DNA of 64,000 nt from Streptosporangium lutulentum (GTDB lineage: Bacteria > Actinomycetota > Actinomycetes > Streptosporangiales > Streptosporangiaceae). How positions within the stretch are numbered: the first letter of the stretch is position 1; each line of letters begins with the position of its first letter. The notes beneath the pieces are model-generated. The model was not told the DNA's origin. It saw only the letters and a program-made list of their open reading frames with translations, and made no database searches. Shown here one piece after another: positions 38,884-46,949 of this stretch. Position numbers and translations under genes: made by a program. The stretch covers positions 2,294,001 to 2,358,000 of the forward strand of contig NZ_JAUSQU010000001.1 of NCBI RefSeq assembly GCF_030811455.1, in the 5' to 3' direction.

Positions 38884-38993
38884 TAGCGTGTGCCCGTGCC
38901 GAAAACAGACAAGGTGCGCCGCCACTGAGAGTGACGGCGCACAACCCCGGTTCTCGCCGTCGCTCCTGACCTCTGGCCAGGAGCGCCTTCATG
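38884..38993 (+). promoter_or_regulatory. Leader-peptide translational attenuator of an efflux gene
   Basis: A TAGCGT -10 (38884-38889) precedes a leaderless 10-codon ORF, GTG 38896 to TGA 38928, encoding MPKTDKVRRH. Three mutually exclusive pairings follow: GTGCGCCG (38914-38921) with CGGCGCAC (38935-38942); GACGGCG (38933-38939) with CGCCGTC (38955-38961); and CGCTCCTG (38961-38968) with CAGGAGCG (38978-38984), which hides the AGGAG ribosome site of the MFS gene at 38991. A ribosome stalled on the leader would break the first hairpin, permit the second and free the ribosome site. This is the classical layout of antibiotic-inducible resistance leaders. Confidence 0.75.
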
Positions 38994-39517
38994 GCGCTCG
39001 GATTCCCCTTGTTCCGGAGCGCACCCATGTTCACCTTGTCTCTTCGTCAACGCCGGCGTGTCCTTCTGGCCGCCCTCCTCTCCGATGCGGTGTTCCCTCT
39101 CGCGATCACCGGTGCGACAGCGGCCGTCCCCGATGTGACCGCTCGGCTGTCCGGCGCGGATGCACTGGGCCCGTGGATCGTCCTCGCATACAACGGGCTG
39201 TTCGCCGCGGCCCTGCTCCTGGCGGGGACGACGGCGGATCGTCGATGATCTTGGCCGTGTACCCGCCGGAGGAACGGCGCCGGGTGCACGGCTACGCGGG
39301 CGCCGTGCTGGGCGGCAGCCTGGCATTCACCCTGGCCGCCGCCACGGGGATGATGGCGGCTCTCGGCCCCTCATCCGGAATGGCGGTCGCCGGAGCCGTG
39401 TGCCTTACCGCCGCCCTTGTCGTCCAGCGATCCGTCCCCTCCCGCGACGCATCGGCGGCCATCGCCATACCGAGTGACGCTCGGTATGGCGATGGCCGAG
39501 ATCGATCTCACCGATAG
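38991..39517 (+). pseudogene. Drug-efflux MFS transporter, internally deleted and frameshifted
   Basis: From ATG 38991 the first frame encodes a basic N-terminus and two membrane helices (RRRVLLAALLSDAVFPLAITGATAAVPDV, ALGPWIVLAYNGLFAAALLLAGTTADRR), typical of a DHA2-type efflux protein, then stops at 39248. From about 39244 another frame continues with MILAVYPPEERRRVHGYAGAVLGGSLAFTLAAATG, which belongs after TM4 in such proteins, and then two helices to 39517. Several helices and the whole C-terminal half are missing. The gene cannot work, although its attenuator is intact. Confidence 0.75.
39457..39497 (+). terminator. Perfect 18-bp hairpin
   Basis: Arms at 39457-39474 and 39480-39497 are exact complements around TGACG. 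It lies inside the final codons of the broken MFS frame and 78 bp before the GNAT gene, and was probably the terminator of the original efflux gene. Confidence 0.75.
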
Positions 39518-39574
39518 TCGCCGTTCCTCGCCCCCGGAATGAAAGCCGGTGCCGCGAGTGGCAGGATTTCGGGC

Positions 39575-40078
39575 ATGACTGATGTGGAGATTCGACGGCT
39601 TGTGTCAGGTGAAGGAGAGCGTTATCGGAGGATCAGGCTCAAAGCACTGGCCGATTCGCCCGAGGCCTTCGCCTCCACCTACGGCAAGGAGGTCGCCTTC
39701 ACCGCCGAACTGTGGGAGGAACGGCTGGCCAGTGAGGTCGCGATACTGGTCGCGGTCGTGGACGGGGTGGATGCCGGAATCGTGGGGGTGATGCCCGGCG
39801 GCGGAGAACACCCCGGGCGTGCCCATCTGGTCTCGATGTGGATCGACCCGGCCGTCCGTGGGCGGGGAGCCGGCGGACGGCTCATGGACGCGGCGCTGTC
39901 GCAGGCACGGAAGATGGGCGCCGAGGAGGTCGAGCTGTGGGTCGTGGACGGAAACGAATCGGCCATCGCCCTCTACAAGAGCAGGGGCTTCACGCCGAGC
40001 GGCATGCGCGGCACGCTGCCTTCCGACCCCTCGGTCTTCGAATCTCACCACCTGCTGGAGAATCTTCTTCAGGCGTGA
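39575..40078 (+). CDS. GNAT family N-acetyltransferase
   Basis: 167-aa acetyltransferase with a well-formed acetyl-CoA site: HLVSMWIDPAVRGRGAGGRLMDAALSQA (motif A with RGRGAGG), then VELWVVDGNESAIALYKSRGFTPSG (motif B). The substrate is not predictable; similar proteins acetylate amines, including antibiotics. ATG 39575 follows AGGATTTCGGGC; an ATG at 39539 would add 12 residues of no homology. Confidence 0.88.
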   Translation: MTDVEIRRLVSGEGERYRRIRLKALADSPEAFASTYGKEVAFTAELWEERLASEVAILVAVVDGVDAGIVGVMPGGGEHPGRAHLVSMWIDPAVRGRGAGGRLMDAALSQARKMGAEEVELWVVDGNESAIALYKSRGFTPSGMRGTLPSDPSVFESHHLLENLLQA

Positions 40079-40167
40079 CGATCCGCTACAGGCCGGTCAC
40101 CCGTACGAAGTCGTCGCGGTAGACCAAGCCCCCGCCCACGTCGGCGGACCGTTCCGGGCCGGACGAG

Positions 40168-41139
40168 TCAGTTCCGGGTGGGGCGGGGGCCGTAGGCGAT
40201 CGATTCGCGCACGCGCCGCACGAGGTCGCCGGCGGCCTCCGGCCATTGGGCGTGCTCGAAGACGAAGCCCGCTTCGAGCAGGCGGCAGGGAACGACCCGG
40301 CGGCTCTTCAACAGGAGTTCGGTGTCCGAGCGCAGCGCGAACGCGCCGAGTTCGGCCATCCACGTCGTCGCGGGCAGGCCCACGGAAACACCCCACGCGG
40401 CGCGCAGAACGCGCATGAACGTGCGCTGCGGCAGAGGAGCGGGAGCGGCGAGGTTCACCGGCCCGGCGAGGTCGTCCCGGTCGGCCAGGAATTCGACGGC
40501 GCGGACGAAATCGCGGTCGTGGATCCAGGACACGTACTGCGCGCCGCCCGCGACCGGGCCGCCGAGGCCGAGCCGCGTCAACCGCAGCAAGGCGTCGAAG
40601 ACGCCGCCGCGATCGGGACTCATCACCATGGCGGAGCGCAAGGCGACCTTGCGCGTGTGCGGAGTTTCGGCTCGCTCCTGCGCTCGCTCCCACGCTTTTG
40701 CGATCTCGACGCTGTAGGCCCAGTAGCCGGGGACGCCGATTTCGGTGCCGCCGGGCACACCGGTCGCCTCGTCGTTGGGCGCGTCGAAGCGGTGGGAGTA
40801 GACAGTGGCGGTGCTCATCTGCAACCAGACCCGGGGAGGCCGCGCGGCGGCTGCGATCGCCTCACCCACGACCCGGGCGGAACGCACGCGCGAATCCATC
40901 ATGGCCCGCAGATTGGCCGCGGTGTAGCGACAGTTGACGCTGCGTCCGGCCAGGTTGACCACGATGTCGCTGCCGTCGATCTCCTCCGCCCACGGGCCCG
41001 GGGTCTCGCCGTCCCAGCGGACCTCACGGTCGCGCACCGGCCGTCTGGTCAGGACCACGACCTCGTGACCCGCGGAGGTCAGCGCGCGATTCAGGATTGT
41101 GCCTACCTGCCCGGTTCCCCCGGGTATCACTATCTTCAT
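40168..41139 (-). CDS. TIGR01777-type NAD-dependent epimerase/sugar nucleotide epimerase-like
   Basis: 323-aa atypical SDR of the YfcH/SulA-like type: MKIVIPGGTGQVGTILNRAL (GxxGxxG), DIVVNLAGRSVNCRYTAANLRAMMDSR (NLAG..I-C-R pattern), STATVYSHRFDAPNDE, WAYSVEIAKAWERA, and a C-terminal domain rich in Arg. In this branch the catalytic Tyr is not at the classical place. The function is unknown. ATG 41139 has GGGAGA upstream. The gene has its own promoter and palindromic operator 27-57 bp upstream. Confidence 0.85.
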   Translation of the reverse strand: MKIVIPGGTGQVGTILNRALTSAGHEVVVLTRRPVRDREVRWDGETPGPWAEEIDGSDIVVNLAGRSVNCRYTAANLRAMMDSRVRSARVVGEAIAAAARPPRVWLQMSTATVYSHRFDAPNDEATGVPGGTEIGVPGYWAYSVEIAKAWERAQERAETPHTRKVALRSAMVMSPDRGGVFDALLRLTRLGLGGPVAGGAQYVSWIHDRDFVRAVEFLADRDDLAGPVNLAAPAPLPQRTFMRVLRAAWGVSVGLPATTWMAELGAFALRSDTELLLKSRRVVPCRLLEAGFVFEHAQWPEAAGDLVRRVRESIAYGPRPTRN

Positions 41140-41165
41140 CAAGCTCTCCCTGGGTGTGCGGGACG

Positions 41166-41195
41166 AGCCTAACGCAGTGGGTTGAACGCGTTCAA
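41166..41195 (-). promoter_or_regulatory. Promoter with perfect 14-bp palindromic operator
   Basis: The palindrome TTGAACGCGTTCAA (41182-41195) overlaps a -35 TTGAAC (41195-41190 on the minus strand), with an 18-nt spacer and TAGGCT (41171-41166) as -10, about 27 bp before the epimerase start. Symmetry and overlap with the promoter suggest a TetR-type repressor site. No TetR gene is in the window. Confidence 0.6.
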
Positions 41196-41382
41196 AAGAG
41201 GGTCGACGGCAACGTCGAAAGAAGCTCGGCACGGTCGGCGTCAGGGAGCCGGCGCTCTCGCTGCGCTGTGTCAGTGATCAAGCGGAATGCGGAAAAGACC
41301 GTTGCCCGACGATCGGGCAACGGTCCTTGCGGGTGGTCGAGCGGAATGTGGTCACCGGCCCCGGCCCGTGTCCGGCCGGGGG

Positions 41383-42567
41383 TCAGGAACAGAAGTCCGC
41401 GACGGTGTCGGTGAGGATGCCGGTGAGGCGGTCGAGCGAGGCGAGGTCGACGTACTCGGTGGCCGCGTGGGCCCCCGCGCCGTCGACGCCGAAGAGCAGG
41501 CAGGGGATGCCCGCGCGATCAAGGAGGGCGCAGTCGGTCCAGAAGGGCTCGGCGCGCACCACGGGCGGGTGGCCGAGGGCCCGCTCGGCGTGGCGGGTGA
41601 GGGTGCGGACGACGAGGGCATCGGGGTCGGCCTCGAAGGGCTCGCGGTGCACGCCGCGGGTCAGCCGGTAACGGAAGCCGGGGACCGTGGCGGCACAGCG
41701 GTCGAGCACGGCGGTCAGTTCCCGCTCCACGCTGTCGGCGCTCTCGCCGGGGACGGTGCGGCGCTCCAGGGTGATGCGGCAGTGCGCCGGGTAGGTGGAG
41801 GGCTCCTCCCCGCCATGGATGACGGAGGCGTGCACGGTGCCGGTGCCCAGGAGGGGGTGCGCCGGGCCCCGCGCGAGGCGCCGGCCCAGTTCCTCCAGCG
41901 CGACCAGGAAGTGGCCGGCTTTGGCGATGGCGTCGATGCCGAGTTCGGGCCGCGAACCGTGGGCCGCGCGGCCCACGACCTCCACGTCGAACCAGGCGAA
42001 GCCCTTGTGGGCGAGGGTGACTTCGAGATGGCTCGGCTCGGTGACGATCGCCGCGTCGGCGGTGAAGGACTCCAGCACTTCCTCGGTGCCCGAACTGCCG
42101 TACTCCTCGTCGGCGACGCAGGCGAGGAGGACGTCGCCGCGCAGGGGCCCGTGGGCGGTGGCGCGGGCGGCGGCGACCATCATGGCCGCGATGCCGCTTT
42201 TCATGTCGAAGGTGCCGCGGCCGAACATCCTGCCGTCGCGGATCCACGGGTCGAGCGGGTCGCCGTCGTAGCCGGCGAGGCTGACGGTGTCGAGGTGGCC
42301 GTTGAGCATGAGGGAGCGGCCACCGCCGGTGCCGCGGGCGATCGCGACGAGTGAGGGCCGGCCGGGGCGCTTTTCCAGGCGGTGGACCTCGAAGCCGCGG
42401 GCGGCCAGCCATGAGGCGCAGAAGTCGGCGATGACGGTTTCGCCGGCCCCGCCGGGTACGAGGTCCGGATTGACGGAGTCGACGGCGATCAGCCGGGCCA
42501 GCAGCCGGCCGGGGTCCGAGTCCAGGGGGCCGGGAGCCGCTGGGGCCGAAGGGGTTTCGGGGATCAT
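41383..42567 (-). CDS. M20 family deacetylase/peptidase (ArgE/DapE-like)
   Basis: 394-aa metallohydrolase. Metal ligands are all visible: GHLDTVSL, GRGTFDMKSG, ADEEYGSSGT, the Glu/His of VTEPSHLE and the C-terminal His of GVDGAGAHAATEYV. A dimerisation domain is inserted at about 185-300. Members hydrolyse N-acyl or N-carbamoyl amino acids. It is last in the minus-strand unit of diaminopropionate ammonia-lyase, a broken HyuC-like gene and itself, much like ygeX-ygeY neighbourhoods. ATG 42567 has GGAAGG upstream. Confidence 0.85.
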   Translation of the reverse strand: MIPETPSAPAAPGPLDSDPGRLLARLIAVDSVNPDLVPGGAGETVIADFCASWLAARGFEVHRLEKRPGRPSLVAIARGTGGGRSLMLNGHLDTVSLAGYDGDPLDPWIRDGRMFGRGTFDMKSGIAAMMVAAARATAHGPLRGDVLLACVADEEYGSSGTEEVLESFTADAAIVTEPSHLEVTLAHKGFAWFDVEVVGRAAHGSRPELGIDAIAKAGHFLVALEELGRRLARGPAHPLLGTGTVHASVIHGGEEPSTYPAHCRITLERRTVPGESADSVERELTAVLDRCAATVPGFRYRLTRGVHREPFEADPDALVVRTLTRHAERALGHPPVVRAEPFWTDCALLDRAGIPCLLFGVDGAGAHAATEYVDLASLDRLTGILTDTVADFCS

Positions 42568-42623
42568 GAGGGCCTTCCGATGTTCTGAGGCCGCCCCGGG
42601 AGCCGGGGACGGGCCGTGGGCGG

Positions 42624-43373
42624 TCAGTCCTGGCCGGCCAGGCGCAGGAGGGTGGTGGCCAGGACGTCGACGCCGTGGGCGCACGCCTCGGGGGTGGAGT
42701 ACTCGCGGGGGTTGTGGCTGATGCCGTCGTACTCACCCCGGACGAAGATCATGGCGGCCGGGCAGAGCGCGGCGATCTCCTGGGCGTCGTGGCCGGCGCC
42801 GGAGAGCAAGGAGAGGTACGCCAGGCCGTGGTCGTCGGCGGCCTGCGCGATGACCTTCCGCACCTCCTCGTCGAAGGGGACGTAGGCGGTCTTGGCCATC
42901 CGCCGGGTGGTCAGCGACAGGCCCGGCCGGCTCTTCTCCAGGTCGCGAAGGAACGCGGCGAGGGCTTCCTCTGCGCGGGCCATCTGGGCGTCGTCGGGGT
43001 TGCGCAGGTCGACGGTCAGCTCGGCGCGGGCCGGGACGATGTTGGTCAGGTCCGGGTGGACGGTCAGGTGGCCGGCGGTGGCGACGCTGTCGATGTGCGA
43101 GCCGGTCAGGACCGGGGCCGCGGTGGGGTCGGTGCCCTCGCGGCGGCCGTAGACGTTGCCCATCCGGTCGATGCGGACGGCCAGGCCGGCCTGCTCCATC
43201 CACGTGATGACCTGCCGGCGGCCGGCCGCGTCGGCGTCGGTCAGGGCGAGGCGGTCGACGCCGCGCAGGCCGGTGCGCTCGTCGTCGTACGCGCCGATCT
43301 CGGCGAGGTCCATCAGGGACCGCCACAGGCGGTCGCGGTCGACGGTGATCGTGTCGGGGGCGGGGCTCGTCAT
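42624..43373 (-). pseudogene. HyuC-like Zn-dependent amidohydrolase with internal in-frame deletion
   Basis: The 249-codon frame is open, but the family (N-carbamoyl-amino-acid hydrolase/allantoate amidohydrolase, M20) is about 400 aa. The N-terminal part runs to the first metal ligand, VLTGSHIDSVATAG (about residue 97), and then jumps to HLTVHPDLTNIVPARAELTVDLRNPDD, the end of the dimerisation domain, and on to the normal C-terminus with SGAGHDAQEIA and ISHNPREYS. The bridging Asp, the catalytic Glu-Glu pair and most of the dimerisation domain are missing, so activity is very unlikely. No stop codon or frameshift is present, suggesting a recent or tolerated deletion. Confidence 0.7.
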
Positions 43374-43490
43374 GGGCTGTCTCCTGGAGATCGTCGGAAA
43401 CGGCGGGGTGGGCGGTGCGTACGGGGCAGCCGGCTGCGGGGGGCGTTGACGCGGTCGTTCGACGCGGGGTGTCCTTCGGAGATCCGGACT

Positions 43491-44630
43491 TCAGCGATCG
43501 AGGGTGGAGTGCGGGTTGGCGGCCGGGCCCTCGGTGCTCAGCAGCACGACCACCGAGGACGGGCCGAGCCCCAGCGCCGTGCGGCGTTCCTCGGCGCCCG
43601 CGCCGGTGAGCGCGGCACGCAGACCGGCGAGCGCCGCGGCCCCGCAGGGGCCGGAGGAGACCCCGAGGGCCGAGAGGTGATCGGCCGCGCGGGCACTGCC
43701 GGCGTCGGGGACGGCGATCGCGGCATCCAGCCCACCGCGCAGGTAGGGCCAGGCGATGCTGGAGGGGGTGCCGCAGTTCAGCCCGGCCATGACGGTCTCG
43801 CCGGTGGTGACACTGACGGGTTCGCCGAGGATGAGGCTTTCGAGGACGCAGGCCGCGGCCTCCGGCTCCACCGACAACAGCGCCGGAGTCCGCCCGGACA
43901 GGCGGCTGCGGTAGTGAGTGACGACGGCCTGGGCCAGAGACCCCACACCCACCGGTATGGAGACGAGGTCAGGCCCCCCGGCGACCCCTTCGGCCACCAG
44001 CTGCTCGTCGATCTCGGCGCAGAGGGTGGAGTAGCCCTCGACGATCCACCCCGGGATCCGCTCATAGCCCGGCCAGGCGGTGTCCTGGACCAGGATCGCG
44101 TCCGGCGCGGCAACGGCCTCGGCCGCCCGGCGTACGGCCTCGTCGTACGACCCCGAGACCTCGGTGACCTTCGCCTGTTCGCCGGCGACGGCCGCCACGG
44201 CCCGCGGATGCACGCCCCGCGGGACGAAGACGTGGGCGCGCTGCCCGAGCAGGCGTGCCGTGCGGGCCACCGCCCGGCCGTGGTTGCCGTCGGTGGCGGT
44301 CACCAGGGTGACCGGACCGGATCCCTCGCCGCTCGCGGCCCGCTCGGCAAGGGCGCGGTGGACCGCCCAGGAGGCGCCCAGCGCCTTGAACGCGGGCAGC
44401 CCCAGACGGCACGACTCGTCCTTGACGAAGACCCGGCCGACCCCCGACTCGGCCGCCAGCGGCGGGAGTTCGGTCAGCGGGGTGGGTGAGTAGCCGGGCA
44501 GCGCGGTGTGGAAGTCCCGCACCTCGGCGGGGGCGGGCGCACACCGCCAGGTACGGGCACCGGGCCGTACGGACCACGGCGGCGTACGGAGCGAGGAAGC
44601 GTTCTCAGGCACACGATCAGAGTCCAGCAC
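43491..44630 (-). CDS. Diaminopropionate ammonia-lyase-like PLP enzyme
   Basis: 379-aa fold-type II PLP enzyme. The Schiff-base Lys is in GLPAFKALGASWAVHRAL (about residue 81), with TATDGNHGRAVARTARLLG as the substrate/phosphate Ser-Asn segment, VGVGSLAQAVVTHY as the Gly loop holding the phosphate, and GVSSGPCGAAALAG near the end. The DGNHG form and the GLNCGTPS segment favour diaminopropionate ammonia-lyase, which splits 2,3-diaminopropionate to pyruvate and ammonia, over threonine dehydratase. It is first in an amino-acid catabolic unit and divergent from a LysR gene. The start is GTG 44630 or GTG 44612. Confidence 0.82.
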   Translation of the reverse strand: MLDSDRVPENASSLRTPPWSVRPGARTWRCAPAPAEVRDFHTALPGYSPTPLTELPPLAAESGVGRVFVKDESCRLGLPAFKALGASWAVHRALAERAASGEGSGPVTLVTATDGNHGRAVARTARLLGQRAHVFVPRGVHPRAVAAVAGEQAKVTEVSGSYDEAVRRAAEAVAAPDAILVQDTAWPGYERIPGWIVEGYSTLCAEIDEQLVAEGVAGGPDLVSIPVGVGSLAQAVVTHYRSRLSGRTPALLSVEPEAAACVLESLILGEPVSVTTGETVMAGLNCGTPSSIAWPYLRGGLDAAIAVPDAGSARAADHLSALGVSSGPCGAAALAGLRAALTGAGAEERRTALGLGPSSVVVLLSTEGPAANPHSTLDR

Positions 44631-44654
44631 CCGCCTACGATCGGTCCAGCGAAT

Positions 44655-44682
44655 GTTTCCGACCTATGCTCATCGAGGAAAC
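44655..44682. promoter_or_regulatory. Candidate LysR operator between ammonia-lyase and LysR genes
   Basis: GTTTCC (44655-44660) and GGAAAC (44677-44682) form an inverted repeat with a 16-nt spacer in the 99-bp divergent spacer. Location and AT content suit a LysR binding site controlling both directions. Confidence 0.35.
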
Positions 44683-44729
44683 CGACCATTGACGCGTTGC
44701 TCCGGGACGGCGAGGAGAGTGGTCCGCCG

Positions 44730-45668
44730 ATGTTCGACCTGCATCGACTGCGCCTGCTTCGCGAGCTCAAGCACCGCGGCACGCTGGCGGCCGTCGCCGC
44801 CGCCCTGTCCTACGCCCCCTCATCCGTCTCCCAGCAGCTCTCGCAGCTGGAAGCCGAAGTCGGCGTCCCATTGCTCGAACCGGTCGGGCGACGGGTACGG
44901 CTGACCGAGCAGGCCGAGATCCTTGTCGCCCACACCGAAGCGGTCCTCGAACGCCTGGAGCGCGCGGAAGCGGAGATCGCCGACTCCCTGACCGAGCTGA
45001 CCGGCACCCTGCGCATCGCCTCGTTCCAGACGGCCGCCCTGGCCCTGGTCCCGATCGCGCTCGACCTGCTGCGCGAACTGCACCCGCACCTGCGCGTCCA
45101 CGTCAGGCACATGGAACCGGAAAAGGCCCTGCCCGCCCTGCAAGCCCGCGACTTCGACCTGGTCCTCGCCGAGGAATATCCCGGCAACCCCAACCCGAGG
45201 CCCGCCGAACTCGAGCAGGAAGACCTGCTCAGCGACCCTCTCCACCTCGCACCGCCCGGACTGGCCGACAGCCCGGACACCGAGAGCCCGATGGCGGCGC
45301 TGCGCTCACTCTCCGGCCACCCCTGGGTGATGGAACCCGAAGGCACAGCCGCGCGGCACTGGGCCCTGACCCTGTGCCGCAACGCCGGCTTCGAACCCGA
45401 CATCCGGTTCGAGACCACCGATCTCCTGCTCCACCTCCGCCTCGTCGAGCAGAAACACGCCGCCGCCTTCCTTCCCGACCTCGTCTGGAGCGGACGGCAT
45501 CCGACCGGCGCACTGCGGCGGCTTCCCCGCGGTCAGCGCGCACGCCGCATCTTCACCGTGGTACGCCGCGGCCGCGGCCGGCACCCCGCCATCCTGGCCT
45601 GCCGGGACGCCCTCCATCAGGCGGTCGCCCTGCGCTCCCGCCGGACCTCGGCAGAGCGCGGGGATTGA
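44730..45668 (+). CDS. LysR family transcription regulator
   Basis: 312-aa LTTR with the winged HTH at residues 1-60 (GTLAAVAAALSYAPSSVSQQLSQLEAEVGVPLLE) and a substrate domain containing LRIASFQTAALALVPIAL, DFDLVLAEEYP and a C-terminal AFLPDLVW. It is divergent from the diaminopropionate ammonia-lyase unit, which it probably regulates. ATG 44730 is used, with GGAG 12 nt upstream; the frame continues upstream without homology. Confidence 0.88.
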   Translation: MFDLHRLRLLRELKHRGTLAAVAAALSYAPSSVSQQLSQLEAEVGVPLLEPVGRRVRLTEQAEILVAHTEAVLERLERAEAEIADSLTELTGTLRIASFQTAALALVPIALDLLRELHPHLRVHVRHMEPEKALPALQARDFDLVLAEEYPGNPNPRPAELEQEDLLSDPLHLAPPGLADSPDTESPMAALRSLSGHPWVMEPEGTAARHWALTLCRNAGFEPDIRFETTDLLLHLRLVEQKHAAAFLPDLVWSGRHPTGALRRLPRGQRARRIFTVVRRGRGRHPAILACRDALHQAVALRSRRTSAERGD

Positions 45669-45733
45669 CCGCGCGGCGCCGCCCGGCGAACGCGGGCTCG
45701 CCCTGCTGGCCCGACGCTGAGTAGAGTTCGGCG

Positions 45734-46297
45734 GTGCGACGCGTATCCGTGGTGGGAATCTCGGGATCAGGTAAGTCCACACTGGCGACGGCGATCGCCG
45801 GACGGCTGGGCGTGCCGTGGCTGGAACTCGACTCGGTCTTCCACATGCGCGACTGGACGCCGCGACCGATCCCGGAGTTCCGTGCGGAGGTCGACCGGTT
45901 CACCTCGGGCGAGGGGTGGGTGGTGGACGGCAACTACTCCGCCGTCCGCGACCTGGTGTGGGAGCGCGCCGACACCGTGATCTGGATCGACCTGCCGAGG
46001 CACCTGGTGATGCGCCGGCTGCTGTCCAGAACGCTGCGCCGGATGGCCACCGGCGCGGAGCTGTGGAACGGCAACAAAGAGTCGTTCCGCTTCCTGCTGG
46101 ACAAGGACGAGTCGATCATCCGTTACGCCTGGACGGCGTACGGGCCCCTCCGCGACCGCTTCGAGCGTGCCGCCGCCGATCCCGCCAACGCGCACCTGAC
46201 CTTCGTCCGCCTCACCTCCCGCGCCGCCGTCGATCGGCTGACCGAGCTTCCGCGGGGCGGCCGAGACGGCACGAATGATGATCGACGGCTTCGATGA
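45734..46297 (+). CDS. P-loop nucleotide kinase-like protein (topology-modulation type)
   Basis: 187-aa P-loop protein. Walker A is VVGISGSGKSTLA (residues 6-18), followed by WLELDSVFHMRDWTP and WVVDGNYSAVRD, TVIWIDLPRHLVMRRLLSRTLRR and a lid-like Arg-rich helix, all typical of the adenylate-kinase-like 'topology modulation' group. The phosphate acceptor is unknown. It starts at GTG 45734, six nucleotides after TAGAGT (45722-45727), a good -10; the mRNA is probably leaderless. Confidence 0.82.
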   Translation: MRRVSVVGISGSGKSTLATAIAGRLGVPWLELDSVFHMRDWTPRPIPEFRAEVDRFTSGEGWVVDGNYSAVRDLVWERADTVIWIDLPRHLVMRRLLSRTLRRMATGAELWNGNKESFRFLLDKDESIIRYAWTAYGPLRDRFERAAADPANAHLTFVRLTSRAAVDRLTELPRGGRDGTNDDRRLR

Positions 46298-46460
46298 CGG
46301 GGCGCGCCCCTCGTCCCGGGTCCCGGCCGGTGGCCTGCTCGACGCGCTGATCGGCGATCGGTCCGCCCCCGTTCGGCCGGTGCCCGCATGCCCGGGCGGT
46401 GCCGGGGCATGGACCGGACAAGGACACGAGTGGTGAAAGGCCCGGGGGAAGGAGATCATC

Positions 46461-46781
46461 ATGCCCCGAGGATCGAGTCCCAAGCGGGAACGGCAGTACG
46501 AGCACATCAAGGACAGCGAACGTGAGCGCGGCGCGAGCGAGAAGCGGGCGACCGAGATCGCGGCCCGTACGGTGAACAAGGAGCGGGCCAGGGCCGGTGA
46601 GTCGCGGACCGCGAGCCGTACCTCGACCCAGGACATCTCCTCGTCGCGGCGCGGCGGGCTGCGCTCGCACTCGGGCGCGGGCGGCCGGACGCGGGACCAG
46701 CTGTACGCCGAGGCCAAGCGCCGCGGTGTCAAGGGACGTTCAAAGATGACAAAGGCCCAGTTGGAGAAGGCGCTCGGCTAG
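46461..46781 (+). CDS. Small basic protein with C-terminal Rho-N/SAP-like motif
   Basis: 106-aa, highly charged. Residues 1-60 are a disordered Arg/Lys/Glu-rich stretch (KRERQYEHIKDSERERGASEKRATEIAA); the C-terminus (YAEAKRRGVKGRSKMTKAQLEKAL) is a helix-extended-helix resembling the Rho N-terminal or SAP nucleic-acid-binding motif. In actinomycetes such proteins are often annotated as 'plasmid stabilisation' without proof; a nucleoid or RNA-binding role fits better. ATG 46461 has GGAAGGAG upstream. Confidence 0.75.
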   Translation: MPRGSSPKRERQYEHIKDSERERGASEKRATEIAARTVNKERARAGESRTASRTSTQDISSSRRGGLRSHSGAGGRTRDQLYAEAKRRGVKGRSKMTKAQLEKALG

Positions 46782-46949
46782 AGCGTCCGCGGGGTCTGGG
46801 CTCCCGCGCTAGGCCGCCGACCGGTGGGTACGAAGCTGGATCGTGAAAAGCCGTCCAGCCACAGCCGGTAAAGGATGATTTGCCCGCCACGGCCCCGATC
46901 GACAGGGATGCCCGCACCCGCGTCCGAAGAGATGGGTAAGGGCCGGGGT

